From assembly GCA_021209875.1 (NCBI GenBank), contig JAGYVD010000001.1, positions 1,798,001-1,862,000 of the forward strand: 64,000 nucleotides of DNA, written 5' to 3'. The notes under the pieces are model-generated. The model ran no database searches. It was not told the DNA's origin and saw only the letters and a list, made by a program, of their open reading frames with translations. Position 1 is the stretch's first letter; each line of letters starts with the position of its first letter. Position numbers and translations under genes: made by a program. Origin of the DNA: Rosellinia necatrix. Its lineage: Eukaryota; Ascomycota; Sordariomycetes; Xylariales; Xylariaceae. Positions 30,950-43,789 of the stretch are shown piece after piece.

Positions 30950-33900
30950 AATAGGCGTAGCGAATCCTGAGGAACTGGCGACCAAGTTGGCTCGTAAGAA
31001 GATGAAGAAGGCTAATCGCAATTACGTGTTGTCAGTATCGTAACCGCTAAAGGAGGAGTATCTTATGTACGAAACTCTTCGGGCGACGGAAGTTCAAAGA
31101 GAGGTAAGGTCAAAAGATAATGAACCTTGACCGTAACCCTTTTTGCACTCGACTCAATGCAGAGGCGGCTGACTGGGATCCACGGGAAACAAGAGAAGTA
31201 AAATGACATCAACAGCGACATGAATAAATGAGATTTATGGTCTTCCATTGCATTTGATATCAAATGAAGGTTGGGTTTGAAAAAGCAAAAATAAATAAAT
31301 ACCAAAAAAAAAAAAAAAAAACCACTCTTACCTGTACTGGTCTTCAGACCCGGCACCGCGCTCACTCGTTGTATCATGGTATCATGGCGGCAATATGCGC
31401 TGAGGTCTAGTTCGCGTACCACGTGGGCCATGCCGGCATAATGACTGGTAAGCCAGTCTGGTAACGTCAAGGTGGACGGCTGCTAGTGACCAGGAGGGAC
31501 TGGTTGGGTTGTAGTGCACCTGAACGAAACCCTCGATAGCAACGGTCGCAATTTAATGGAAATTATCGTAGTATCGCAATTCTTACCCGAATTGCTGGAA
31601 TTCCGTACACCACCAAGACGAGCAACCAACAAGTCGGCAGTGCACTAGATAGAAAGCAGCCGCAGAGGACCCTGAAAAATAGCAGCTCGCCGACTATTAT
31701 AGAAACGGTCGCGACCCCGATCGCAGTGGTGCGGGGGTGTGTGAATACCTATTTCGTCCGTGCGCTCAGCGCTGAAAAGGATTTGAATAACCGGGGGGGT
31801 ATAAGTGAAATGGATAATAGATGATTAGATAAAAAAAGAGATAAAAAAAAAAGTGGTGAGCACGGGACGGAGGGGGAATAGTGTAAGGGAAGTGGTCAAG
31901 AAAAGATGATGATCGACGAAGAGGGTCCGTTGCCGTGGTTATATGGCCGCGTTGAGAATGGTGCTGCCACTGAGACGATCCTGCAGTGCGATGATGCAAA
32001 AGATAAACCCACGGATAACTACTTGCACCGCTGATATGAACCCAGTTCCCCGCGATACAGAGCCACCGTTTTATCGAGCCCAAGCCGCCGGGAGGAGGAG
32101 GGCGAGATAACCTCAGGGCTGGGTTAGGCCAAGCTATCTGCCAGATAAGAAAGCCGTGGGAGCGAATCGGATGCCGGCGTTTCTCGTCCCCCCATAGGGC
32201 CGCCACGGCTCTGATTCTGGGTCGTCGAGAGGAAACCGTCGTGGAGGTGCCGCGTAAGATCGGGAGCTAGATGGATGAATGGTCGACCCAGCCCGTCCGG
32301 CTCATTTTTTAGTCGAGGGTCTCGATTCGTCTGCGGTCTGGCTTGGTCGGGGCACGACAATGCGCCAGACGCGATGCTTGTATTCCGGCTCTGCATCAAC
32401 TACAACGACAGCCAGTGCGCGGTCTACGTATCCCCATCATCAACCAGGTAACTACAACTGCATACTGCATACACGGCAATGCCTAGTACTTGTAACTAGT
32501 TATATACACCTGCACCCAAGGTGGTCGATAACCGGTTACCTAGGATAACCAGCCCTTTGTCGTTCGAGACTGTCTCAACCATGTCACCATGTCACCATGT
32601 CACCTCTTGAAAGCGGTTGGGGACGGGGTTTCGGGGGGCACCTGCTCGCCTAGAGCCCCCCGTTGCCCGTCTCGAGGTGCCTGTTCCAGTACCGTTGTCG
32701 ATCTTTCATCGATCGTTGTTCAGATTTGACGATAACGCCCGCCCGGGAGGAGGTGTCCTGGTCGTCGCAGAGCCGTGGATCATGCCTAGAATGTCGCTTG
32801 GTCGAGTCAGGCCGGGCTTGGTGGCTTGGTTTCCCCCCATTCCCCCGGTGTCGTGCGCTATCCGCCGTGGCCGGGTTGGAATGGGGGATCCTCCTTGTGG
32901 GGAACGACGCCAGAGCAGCCAATCAGTGGGGCCTGTCGTGTCAATTTGAAACAACTTTTCCAACACATGACGGGGTGGCTCTGAAACAGCAGCTTATGCA
33001 CGAATCTGCCCGTCAGAGCATCCGTGGACGCGGAGGGGTTGGTGTTGGGGATCGGGATTGGCTGGTGAAGGGTGCGTTCGTCACAATAGTGTTCAGATAA
33101 ATTGGTGCTTGGTGTATTTGTGGCGGGCTTGGCAGCTGGGAGCGTCTGTTTCCCCTACCTGCATCCAATGAGGCCATAATCTACCGTAGGATTTTCCCAA
33201 AGGATGAGAAGACGAAAGTGTGTCGCCAGATATGGCGCAAGCTGGACATCCAAACCATAGTATATACCCGCCTATCAGGAGGATTGAACGAGGCAACTAC
33301 CGATTACTGCCAAGAGGGACGTTTTCAGTCCTTTTTTCCCCTTCATCTCTACACGATGTCCCTAGCGCTATTTCACGCAGCATTGTCTGGTCTCTTTAAG
33401 ATCTAGGTAGACGTTGTTTTACTTAGCAAGAGCCATAGTCGTATTGTCGGTCGTAATATAAACACCAGGTGGTAGCACCGTAGCCCTAAGAAGTGTCGTG
33501 GCGGGAGGATTATGATGGTGAGGAGATAGGAGGTGAAAGATACCTACCTAGGTGCCTAGGTAGGTACCCAATGCCCCGCCAGATAACGAACGGACGACGA
33601 TAACATACCTAATAGAACCTATATACCTTGGCAATAACGTAGAATCAAATACAGAACTCATAAGGCCAAACAAATAGAGCCAGCCGGCGCACTACACCCA
33701 CCATTGAGCTCATATCCCAGGCGATTAAAGCCATGCTGACGAACCAACTATGAAATATACCGTCTAGCTGGTGGCTGATGGTAGGATTACGCGCTCGGCA
33801 TTGATCATGGTGAAAATCAATCTCACCAGTTTATCGATCAGTGTGCGATTCTTAGTAAGCTTCGAACTCAAAGTTTTCATTTACGTTACAAGTTTGATAT

Positions 33901-35363
33901 ATCCCATTAGGTACTAGATAGTTAATGAAACGCCATTTGTGTATGTATCTATGTAAGTAGTTAGCCTACCTAGTAGGCGCTTGGTTAATCGCTGTTTTCA
34001 ATTGCCTAGCCAACTCTATGGAAGCATGTGGTAGATCAAGTCCGACTATTTATATCCTGTTATAATAGTGAAACAATACCGTGATTTGGATATTACTGTT
34101 AAAAGCATATCACTACTAGAAATGTATGTATGAAGCGTAATGCTAAATGCAATTATTTGAGTTATTGCATGTGAGCAATCAGAGTTGACGGCATACTTGT
34201 ACGAGCAGTTACTAGGCAGATAAAAAATGCCACTTAAAGTACCTACTTAAGTAGATGGGGAGTGTAGTCGTTCCGACTATTTGAATGAGAAAGAGGTGTA
34301 TTCCTCCTTAGGATGAGAGTATAATATACGTAACATATTTATGTTTTGTCGAATGAACAGAAGCGGCCGTGTTTGCGCTTTGAAGGTTCAAAGATGAGTT
34401 CTAACTTGTCCTAAAAAGGGGTCACCCAGATCATTAAGAAAATCCACAAAAGGAACCTACAGGGAGTATTTCCTCAAGCTTCTATTTTTTTCTAGAAGAT
34501 AAGATCGGCCTTCAAATTCGCTACCGCCTACACTATCTCTATCTGTAAAGGTGACATCAAGCTGGCCGTTTCATAAAGTCCTATGTATAATGTATCTTAA
34601 GCTCCACAACGCCTTACCCCAAACTGGAACCGTCAAATACCAGTTTAAACAAAACATTGTTTCCTGCAGGCCACTTGCCTTACCTGAGTAAGTGCGTGAG
34701 GAGGAGGTGCGTGAGTAGGTAGGAAACCTTGTACGTAACCAACCTGGAATAGGCCTGGAGGTACCTTAGCAGGTTCAACTGGGTCCGGACTTGAGCCCTA
34801 TAGGGCTATTGAACTGGGGAAGCTGCAGCGGGGTGGCGTTAGGAAGGTAGGTCAGTGGAGAAAAATACCTAACCACGTCAAGCCCAGATTAATTACACAA
34901 AAACGCTGCGTCGCAATAACTACCTACCTACCTGCCTAGTGCACGCTACTAGGTAACTACAACGACAACACTACCTACCTAGGTAGCCACAGCATTTTGG
35001 TGCACCTGCCTCCCCTCCCGCCCGTATCCTCCAGACCACCGCCTCTTTTTCCGTCCCCATCGCTAGCCACATCACCTTAGGTAGGTAGGGACCTAGTTAG
35101 TTACCAGGGGACTGGCTGGGTACACCTTCACAAGAAAGGTGTATCGCCGTTCCCATTCCTGCTTATGCCACGCATTCCATGGCCCGGCTGGTACATTTAA
35201 GAATAGCGAAGCCCCCCCATCTTCCGGACTCCTCTGGATACAGGTGCCTAAGTGGGATGCCAATCTAATGACGAGATCGGAACAAGTGTGACGGCAATAA
35301 GGGCGAAGATGACAGACGGGTTTCACCTCCTGCACCATGCCTGCCAAGTGGTGGTCTTCCCGA
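30950..35363. other. Gene-poor intergenic region
   Basis: About 4.4 kb with no supported gene. It has a 17-nt poly-A at about 31304-31320, an A-rich run at about 31830-31850, and a GC-rich part (32100-33100) whose short frames overlap on both strands and match nothing. The AT-rich part (33400-34700) has no long open frame. TACCTAGGTA-type motifs occur at 33540-33570 and 34915-34985. The AT-rich part could be an eroded repeat, but I see no ends or coding relics. Confidence 0.5.
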
Positions 35364-35749
35364 TCAGTGAACAGCGGACGGCGCGCTCTCGCGACCCTCG
35401 CCGGCGTGCAATACGTCCAAAGCCGAACCGTTCATTTCAGGTTTGGATATCAATCTTACAGAGCGTCGAATAGCTTCGAGTTCTGCCTTCTCCCCTTCGT
35501 TCGCTTCGGGGTCGCCAGTATGGGGAGCCTCCGCTGTGATTGGACAACTCGCGAGTCCTGCAGTCAGCAGTCGCTGCTGCAACTCAGCTCGGCGACAAGG
35601 CGCAATGAGCGACCCTAGTCTGCCTTGTTGCCTACCCCTGCCGCGTACCTCACCGAGTCGTTGATTTTCGGACCCCAACTCCACCCAGCGCGCTCATCCT
35701 CTGCATCATGGTGCGCAGCGAACGACTGTTGTAGGGCATTGCCGACCAT
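35364..35749 (-). CDS. Tentative two-exon small protein gene of unknown function
   Basis: A phase-consistent model joins 35749-35654 (32 codons, start MVGNALQQSFAAHHDAEDE) to 35576-35364 (70 codons plus stop) across a 77-bp intron with a GTGAGG donor and TTGCAG acceptor. The 102-residue product is acidic in the middle (DPEANEGEKAELEAIRRSV) and matches no family I know. It would be divergent from the C2H2 gene, with 266 bp between start codons. Support is only open-frame and splice-site consistency, so this could be chance. Confidence 0.25.
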
Positions 35750-36015
35750 AGCGCACGGGATCTATTACAGAGGGAGCCTGCTCACCAATGGCTGCGTTAT
35801 CCCTTAACCTGCGGTCATTGCCGCGGGTCCTAGGTCCATGTACAGGTACCACCCATCCATGTCCAAAGTCCTACATCATCAACCGTCCACGGAGTCGATG
35901 TCGACTCCAGATCTTTAAGATAAAAGACATGGGTAGGTGGCGATCTAAATTGCCCCGTAAGACACTTTTCTCTCCTCAAGCGTAAGTCCGTGTTTTGGTA
36001 TGTTCATTTTTCAAC

Positions 36016-39000
36016 ATGCCGCCGACAAAGAGCCCTGCCGCTGCCGCCGCCGCCGAGTCGAGCTCCGTAGATAATGAGTCTGCCACCATTGACATGGACC
36101 CACGGCCGGGTCGGCCATCCACGACCCTCTCGGTAGAATCCTCACAGACAAGACGATCGTCACAGTCGAGCTTGCGATCCCAACCTTGCGCCAATACTCC
36201 CATCTCATGCGTGTAAGCTTGTTCACGAGTTGGTTTACGTTTTATGAACGACCCAGAGCAAAGCTAACGCTTGCAGATCGAGAGAGAGCATGTCAGGAGA
36301 GGACGGCGCCCGGCAGAGATCCATTGTATGGGCTGCCGTGAAACGAAACAGATCTTCCCGCACGGCGGCGAGCGACCGGTTACGATGTCCGCTCGTCCGG
36401 TGTGGCAAGGGATTTGAGTACCACGAAGAAATGCTAAGACACCTAACGCAATGCCAGCACCTCTCGACGGGCGATTACTATTGTTACGAAGGCATGAAAA
36501 TCGAATACTTCAACGACAAGAAATGCACATGCAGCGTGGGACAACCTACGAAAGGAAGGCGTATTATCAACATGGCTAAACACTTCTTCTCCAGCATTGG
36601 CAGCATCAAAGTTCGGCAGGAAAATCGCGGCCTACCTACTCATAACGCTCAGCCATGTCATCCTGGGTATGAATCTCCCATTGTGGATATACCTGAACAA
36701 CACAGCGAAGCTCAGATGAACGAACCAACACGACATGGGGAAATACATAATGAAAGCCAACGATTGGAACATAGGCAATCCCGACAAGAGTTAAACGGGT
36801 CAGAACTGGTTGAGTTAGACTCGACACCGTTGCTTCCTATGGCAGAGCTTGATGCCGCTAATCATAACGCGCACCGAACAACGATGTTGGATCCCTTGGC
36901 TTCGTGTACTGATTTGAGAGAAACCGTATTGTCCCCCGCGCCCAGCCGCATTTCGAAGCCATGCCAGTCACAGGGTTTTTCGGCCCCGCCCCAGTCGAAT
37001 GTAGGAACCTCAGTAGGTGGAGGACGACGGCCATCTCTAGCCCTCGATACCCAAGTCGACCATTACAGGACGAAACCACCCGCGACGTACCTGTCACTTA
37101 ATTTATCGCCTCAATCCAGTGCCCATGGCATATCCCCAATTACTCCTTGGAGTGCAACTTCAGCCTCTTCAGTCATGTGGTCCGCAACTTCTAACCGAGA
37201 GGCCATGCTGGCTTCCCCTATAACGCCCCTAAGCGCCAACGCGCCTACGGCAGTATTACAAGAAGACTATATCACCAGCACGGAGAAAGATATGGATATG
37301 CCCATCTGCCCGGAAGACTTTGACTGCTATAAGCCAGGTGGGGCGCCAGAGTTGTATAGAGGTGCTCAACTTCTCTCCGCGATACCTCGACCATTATCAG
37401 ATCCGAATATGTTCTCATACGACCCGGAAGTCAACTTTTCATGGCTATCATCTATAAATTCGGGAATATCGCTTAGCCCTTCCGTCAATATGATGTTTTC
37501 CGACCCAAACACGAAAACAGCTAGCCCTCCTGACTTCCTGGGACCCCAAATTACCGGTCCGGAAGCGAGAGAGCTGGTTGGACATGTGTGGGATACTTTA
37601 AATGAATGCCTCTCGGAGTCGGCACCAAAGCTCAGTAGGATTCAACACAATTCACTCGCCGCTAACTTTAGAACACAGACACCAATAGCAGTAGCCTTGG
37701 CCGGTCTCACGAGATTTCAAAAGATGTTGAATCAGAACCATATCACCCAACAGGAACCACACGAATACCTCTGTTTTGTTCACCTAATGTATTCCATTTC
37801 ATTGGCCCGCCCCGAAGACAATTTTGCCACCCGATCGAATGAGCTTTATGAGCAAGCCATGAGTTATGGTGTACTTTTTGATACGGGGTACCGTAATGAA
37901 TACTGCGAGGTTGTAAGGGCTATCTGGCAGCAAAATCTGCAAGGTTCAGTATCACGAAGGCGATTTGGGGAGGCGGCGAACAGACCGATCGGAAACAAGG
38001 GCAAAGAACCGGACTACCGTGCTAGCCCAATAACTGTTGCAAAGCCCGATCCTTTGGTCGACATTGGGCAAAATTTCCTAGATGGTTAGTAGATTGAGGT
38101 TTCGATGCCACGCTACAGACCTAAGATATAAGCTAACAGAGAAAAGAGTTTGAGTATATGACGGAAAGTCGCATTCGCCAACCCATGGAGGTCATTAGAT
38201 CAGATATCTGGCACTCACATCTTGTCCCAAATCAGCCCGCCCTGCCGGCTCTTCGTATCGCGTCTGAATACCTCATTTCACAGCTGTGCCACCTGTACCA
38301 GGACTCCGAAAACCTCTTGCAGAAATTGAGAGTGGTTGCAAACAATGCTGGGGCGGGATATTACGCCACAATCCGCAGGCTCGAACTTGAACTAATACAA
38401 ACAGGAAAGGTAGGGATAGTTTGGAATCTCCTTCTGTAGAAATTGCGCTTTTCATGCTGATGCTAACTTTATACGAATAGAACTGTCTCCCGTCGAATGA
38501 TTTCCTAAACCAATACATCATACAAGTTCGGAGCCGCTGTGACCAAATCTTTGCACAGTCGGGAACTCGATCTCGAGTAGCGCATTATCTTGATGGTATA
38601 TCGCAGGTCGATAGCCTAATTCGAAGCGCTGCCCGTGAGCCTCAGCAACCCCAACAAGGGCAATCAGAGTACCCGTTGATCCCGTATACTCCCTGCGAAG
38701 ATAACTTCTTACCTGTCCTGAATGGGTGGGATATGATGATTCCCAGCACGCAGGCACCGTTCTCAAGCTTCGATTCCGACCCCCAGCTAAGCCTGGGTCC
38801 GCTCCATCCAGTTGTTGAGGCGCCACAACTGGTTAACGGCAGTCCGAATGCCTTCCCCTTGAGGAGCAATGCCTCTGAGACCCCCAGCGAGACCTACACA
38901 GTATCGCCGCCTCCTTTATCGGACGTACCCCCAGAGCAGCCCAATTCTTACAGGCCAACGCCGCCATTCCAGCTTCAGAGAGAGGGGGGTGAAGCTTCGG

Positions 39001-39293
39001 GTAGTTCCACGCTGGCTTCGTCTGGGCAAAAGGTGGAAGCGAATGAACCATGTGATATTTGTGGTTATAGGCCAAAGGGGGAACCCCAATGGTTCAAGGG
39101 CAGCATGGCGAAACACAAAAAGATGCAGCATTCAACTAACCCGCCTGTCATTTACAAATGTCCGTTTCCAGGCTGTAACTCGGAATACAAGAATCGGCGG
39201 GACAACCTACGGCAGCACCAGATCGAAAAGGGTCATTTTGTCGGCGACGAAACCATGCCGCGAACGACGAACAAGAGAAAACGAAGGCAATAA
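36016..39293 (+). CDS. Large C2H2 zinc-finger protein (putative transcription factor)
   Basis: Four exons: 36016-36212, 36277-38084, 38147-38409 and 38481-39293, with introns of 62-71 bp, giving 1,026 residues. The N-terminus MPPTKSPAAAAAAESSS is low complexity. At about 103-125 is a C-x4-C-x12-H-type element (RCPLVRCGKGFEYHEEMLRHL) followed by a Tyr/Cys-rich segment seen in a fungal family of C2H2 proteins. The long middle is Ser/Pro/Asn-rich and looks disordered. At the C-terminus are two fingers: CDICGYRP...HKKMQH (from about 947) and CPFPGC...LRQHQIEKGH, followed by a basic KRKRRQ end that may be a nuclear signal. The arrangement suggests a DNA-binding regulator; its targets are unknown. 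The gene was joined by matching splice phases, since no single frame covers it. Confidence 0.85.
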
Positions 39294-40651
39294 ATAGATG
39301 AAGGATGTACACAATCTTCAAAATCAAGCTCAAATTTGGGGGACGCGCGGGTCCGGCGTCGTGGTTGGGTTAATATCTGCGACGGCATCTCCTAGCGAGG
39401 CCTAGTTTCTATATGATGGCGAGCTGCGTCCGGCATGAAGAATTTACCACGGATACAGAAAATGCTTTTCTCTTCTCACTTCACCCATCTTCCTTCACTC
39501 GTCTGTTTCAATTCACTGAAGGTTTCATCATATAGAGGGAAATTAGAGATACCATGGGCATACAAATAAACGTGGGGTAAATAGATTCAGCATGGCCAAC
39601 GACCGAATAATCATGGCAGCTAACGCTGACTCCAGCATATGGAGGTAATCAAATCGTCAAGACCACCGTAGTGCACATTAGGTACCCGAGCACTTCATGC
39701 TCCATGGGGTTTTGTTCACAAGATGATTGGAGGTAGTGGGCCAGTCCGATCCCCAAGTGCAAATGGATGTATATATATGTATGTATATATGTACATATGT
39801 ACCGGTACATGTTAAAACTAGCAGGGAACAGGGCCGAATTCCCACCGTGGTCATAACAGAAGGCAGGATGCAATATGTAGTTAACTCTTATCGTCATGGT
39901 TTTCTCCACTAATACCCTTTCTCGGACCCTGTATCTTTCCTTTCTCGTTCCGACTTTGTCGTTAAGCTCACCGCCTCACATACTTCGTACACATCTACCG
40001 TCTCCTGTTACAGCCTCGGGCGGCACGCAACACGACCGAGCCCAGTCTGCACACCTACAGAGGGAGAAAAGGAGCATTTCGGCGCGCTGGGGACGGGAAC
40101 CGCACGAAGGAGCCGTCACATTATGCCCTTACCTAAAGTTGCCCAATTAGAAGTGGAAAAGTTCCTTGCATGCTACACATACAAAGGATGACGGACGCCT
40201 GGATGTACAGCTTACACCATACACAAGTACTCTTGGAGAAAGGAGAGGGAAAGGAGATGATTGGGGGGTTCGAGCCAAGACCAGCGCCGTCTTGGCTTGA
40301 CGCTAAGGCTGGTAGCGTAGGTGTACAGTAGCCTGGTGAGCTTCATAGGGCTGGGGGAGAAGGGGGGTGCCTTCAATGTCGCACCTTGAATGGGGTAAGC
40401 AGGGGTGTTATCTAGGCGGCTAATGGGGTCTCGCATTTGCGGACGGCCAGCCCTACAGGGCGATGATCATTGACGGCTGTCAGATTGGGGGGGGAGGGTC
40501 TCATTAATTATCTCGTCTAGGGTTCGTTGAATGGTTCTCTCGCCAACACCTAAACACCCACCTCCCAATCCGTTACCCGAGATACCAGAGGAACACGTGT
40601 TTTAGCATGGGTTCTATGGGTATGAATCTCCATGCGAGCATTGCATGAAAG

Positions 40652-40686
<35 letters not shown>

Positions 40687-42811
40687 CCGCTTTCGTTGTT
40701 TCCGCCCCGGTAAGGGACTTTAGAAGCCCGGGTGGGTTCCTCGATAGGTATGGATGTATTTCACGAAGCGACCAGAGGCTAGCATTTCCTACGTTACATC
40801 ACTCGCCACGTGTCTTCCCAGAGCACCTTGCTGGGGTAGGCGTAGGTATGAGGGAATCCAGAGGCAGTGTCGGACCGTTGTTTCACGCCGAGAGGAGTGT
40901 TTGGGAGGATTATTACGGCGGTGCTGGATCACGGGCGTGGGAGGTGGTGGCACAGCGCCGCAAGGGGGGAAGAGCTGACCTTGGACGGACATTTGGTGGA
41001 CCCGACAGGTAGCAGCGACCGCCGGATGGACGGTGTGGCGACCTGGCTATCTCTAAACCGACTAAGCTTGGTTATGCCACTTACGTCTTCTGGGAAGAGA
41101 AGGGCCGCCCAGAGCCCCGGAAAGGCTGGGTATTCCATTTCTCGAAGCTGTCTGCGACACGCGGGACTTTCTTCTTCCCTCGCTTTCCGCAGCCTAAAAA
41201 TTCGGCAGCCGGCCCACATACATGGTCCAATGCATACTACAGGTGACCTATGTAGGCAATCCGACCCTCCAACAGAAAGAACATGGGCATCATGGCGACC
41301 GCCGGGCGGTAATTGGTTCCCCCTCCCCCCCCCGAAATCAATCATCATGCGAAGCGCCAGCTCGTAGTCTACCAAATCACAAATAACCCCAAACGGGAAT
41401 ATGGCATGCATCCGTGCGAAGTCGAGGGTCAGGAAAAGCAAAGAACAGAGAAAAAGGGGTAGGAGGGCTGCAGCAATCCACATGTGCCGAGATCTACCGC
41501 AAGGCAAGGAGGCTCCCCCCCCAGAAAACACAACAGCATACATACTGTACTTACACAACTAGCAGAGAACCGCCCCCAGCACCCTCCCCCCGACAATGTC
41601 GTAATGCCACTGTATTTTACATTAGCCTCGGCTCATCTATCATAGACAGAACGCCATCATTCGTCTCTTCGGCGACGCCGGTTACGACCCTACTTGTATC
41701 TGCACGGCTTGCTTACCACCGTTGTCTCTCTCTCTTCCCTTACTCCCTCCCTCTCCCCCCTCCCCTTTCCCTTCTCTGCCCTCCTTCGTGTTATTTATGA
41801 TCGGGGTGCAACGCACGCGCATCGCGCCCTCTTGGCAGTACCAAGGCTTCCCCGAATGCTCGGTATGCAGGGTAGGTTACACTGAGGGTATGGTAGGGTG
41901 TCAGTCGGCTCCCGCCTCCCTCGCTCGACTAGATATGGAAATATTCCTGAACGCGTCCCTCGTCCGTCCGCCCGCCCGCTCGCGCTGCGTGGGGGAACTG
42001 GGGTGGGATTGACGCTTTCGATTATTCGAGATCGTCGTCATCCCCGACCCGCTCTCGTTTAGGGGGGTCGTTGCGTTGTGCTATACTACGCTGCGCAGTC
42101 CTATGTCTTGCCATTTCCTCTCCGCGTGAAATGTAAATCTTTGCCGAGGAGAGGGGGAGAGGAGGGACGCGGGGGACGCATTACTACGGCTAATAGTGTA
42201 GTTAAGCGTAAAATTAGAGTATAACCCGGGTTTTTGGGTGCGTCTTTAATCTATCTAGTCTTGAGCTTCTTCATCTTCCTTTCGCTCTGCTTTCCTCTCT
42301 ACCTCGATCCTAGCTCGGCCATTTGCCCATCACGAATTCCTCCGCCCAAGCTCGAACACAGGTTATTCGGCTACGGCCGGCGAAGACTCCTATTCTCGAG
42401 TCAAGATAACTACTAGGCATGTTCTTATCATCGCGACTCACTGACGAAAGGCCCTGTCCCATAGAAATGGCCTAACGTCTTCTAAATCAACGCAGTAGAA
42501 AAACCCAAATCGGGATGCCCGCCATTGTATTTCCATCATAGCATCATTCGCTCAGACGCGTAGAAAGGAACGAAAGCGCACAACGCTCCCCCCGAGGTAA
42601 GCAACACCGATATGCAATATATTATTACTCGCCTGTCGTCCTCCTATCGGATACCTATTCATTGCCTCCTTTCCATTCATCACAACTTATACCCACTCTA
42701 GAACACTCCCTTGCCAGATATGGGGGTCCGGATGCTGGCGGATCAGAGGATCTGCGTAGCCTTAGTGTCTCGGGATTTTCGAATTGGAAAATGAACACTT
42801 AGGTTGCATCA
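39294..42811. other. Long intergenic region between C2H2 and F-box-like genes
   Basis: About 3.5 kb without a supported gene. It has a (TA/TG)-rich palindromic stretch at about 39765-39810, a (CT)n microsatellite (40655-40683) and C/T-rich sequence at about 41700-41780. A 209-codon minus-strand frame at 40929-41558 overlaps several plus-strand frames in GC-rich DNA and looks like chance. The size could allow a long non-coding or missed multi-exon gene, but I cannot support one. Confidence 0.45.
40655..40683. repeat. (CT)n microsatellite
   Basis: About 14 uninterrupted CT dinucleotides, intergenic. Confidence 0.95.
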
Positions 42812-43789
42812 CTAACTCCTGAAGCCGCATTTATAGGCATAGTTGTAATCAAGAACCCAATGCTCGTATTGGACTAGATCTGGTCTAGAGCCGTGTTTAA
42901 ATGCAAAGTTATCGATCTCCCGAAGATCGTGTAGAGTTAGCAGGTCGTCAGTGCATCCCACGACCGGGACTGGCCCCGAGTGGGAAACAAGGGGCAGGCT
43001 TACCATTTTCACAATGTCCGTATAATTTCTCAATTCGAAAACCCAGAGCCGATGTACGTTGAGGTTGCTTACTTTGATCATGACTTTCAAGCGGATTAGT
43101 GAATTTTTGCCGGACCATGCTCGAAAGATATCCTCCAGGAGCTGAAACCAAACGCGGCCGCTGAGAGAGCTCTCGCCATCGCCAAGGGACAGCTTGATCT
43201 CTACAAACCGCAGGTTTTGGAGTGTACGTTTGCTGAGAAACGAAGTGAGAGGGAGCGGCCTTGGATGGCCCATGATCCACGGAGGGATCCGATCAAGCAC
43301 AAAGGGACGTAGCCGGAGCACGGTCAGCGCTTCCCGTGTAATCTGTTTGCACAGGAGTAGGATAGTCGGCGTATGGAGGCGAATAGCAAATCGACATGGT
43401 AAGCTACTGCCATTGCGTGCCCTGAACGTATCGACCTGGTCGTAATAGGCGTCGAAAAGCTCACGGCATGTTGGGTAGTGGATCACGTATTGATACACGG
43501 CATTCCGGATCTCTGGTGGGAAGCTACCGAGAAAGGAGAAGCCGAGGGGGGTGTTCGACGGTAGACAGGCCGACATGTTGGCCAGGGCACAATAAGCCGG
43601 GAGGGAATCTAAGGCGGGCCGGATCTCGTCATGCCGCGGGCGGAGCACCACGGGCCTTGGAGGCGGTATATCGGCGAGGAACTTGGCTAAAGCGGCCGGA
43701 TTTTTGTACGCCTTCTGAATGCGTCGGCGCCCCCGGCGCTGCATGATAAGCCAATCAGCATATTTCAGATATGCTTCCTCCTCGTCCAT
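42812..43789 (-). CDS. F-box/2EXR-like hypothetical protein
   Basis: A single exon of 325 residues, start MDEEEAYLKYADWLIMQRR. At about 86-103 the stretch FLGSFPPEIRNAVYQYVIHYP resembles the short F-box-like or 2EXR motif (LPPEIRxxIY) at the start of many fungal proteins of unknown function. Later segments (LLLCKQITREALTVLRLRPF, LRFVEIKLSLGD) fit the same large fungal family, in which a conserved 'C/R-Q-I-R-E-A/E' helix follows. Some such proteins act as substrate adaptors of SCF ubiquitin ligases, but that is not shown here. The gene is well separated from its neighbours and uninterrupted. Confidence 0.7.
   Translation of the reverse strand: MDEEEAYLKYADWLIMQRRGRRRIQKAYKNPAALAKFLADIPPPRPVVLRPRHDEIRPALDSLPAYCALANMSACLPSNTPLGFSFLGSFPPEIRNAVYQYVIHYPTCRELFDAYYDQVDTFRARNGSSLPCRFAIRLHTPTILLLCKQITREALTVLRLRPFVLDRIPPWIMGHPRPLPLTSFLSKRTLQNLRFVEIKLSLGDGESSLSGRVWFQLLEDIFRAWSGKNSLIRLKVMIKVSNLNVHRLWVFELRNYTDIVKMVSLPLVSHSGPVPVVGCTDDLLTLHDLREIDNFAFKHGSRPDLVQYEHWVLDYNYAYKCGFRS

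Noticed and set aside
31766..32206. 146-codon minus-strand frame
   Set aside because: It ends in poly-Phe/Tyr from an A/T-rich stretch and starts in a Pro/Arg-rich segment. There is no family likeness, and the frames overlap on both strands.
40260..40290. GGTTCGAGCC resembling a tRNA B box
   Set aside because: No matching A box, acceptor stem or anticodon arm could be paired around it. No tRNA was recognised anywhere in the window.
40929..41558. 209-codon minus-strand frame with a hydrophobic stretch
   Set aside because: It overlaps several equally open plus-strand frames in GC-rich DNA, resembles no protein, and has no convincing splice or promoter context.
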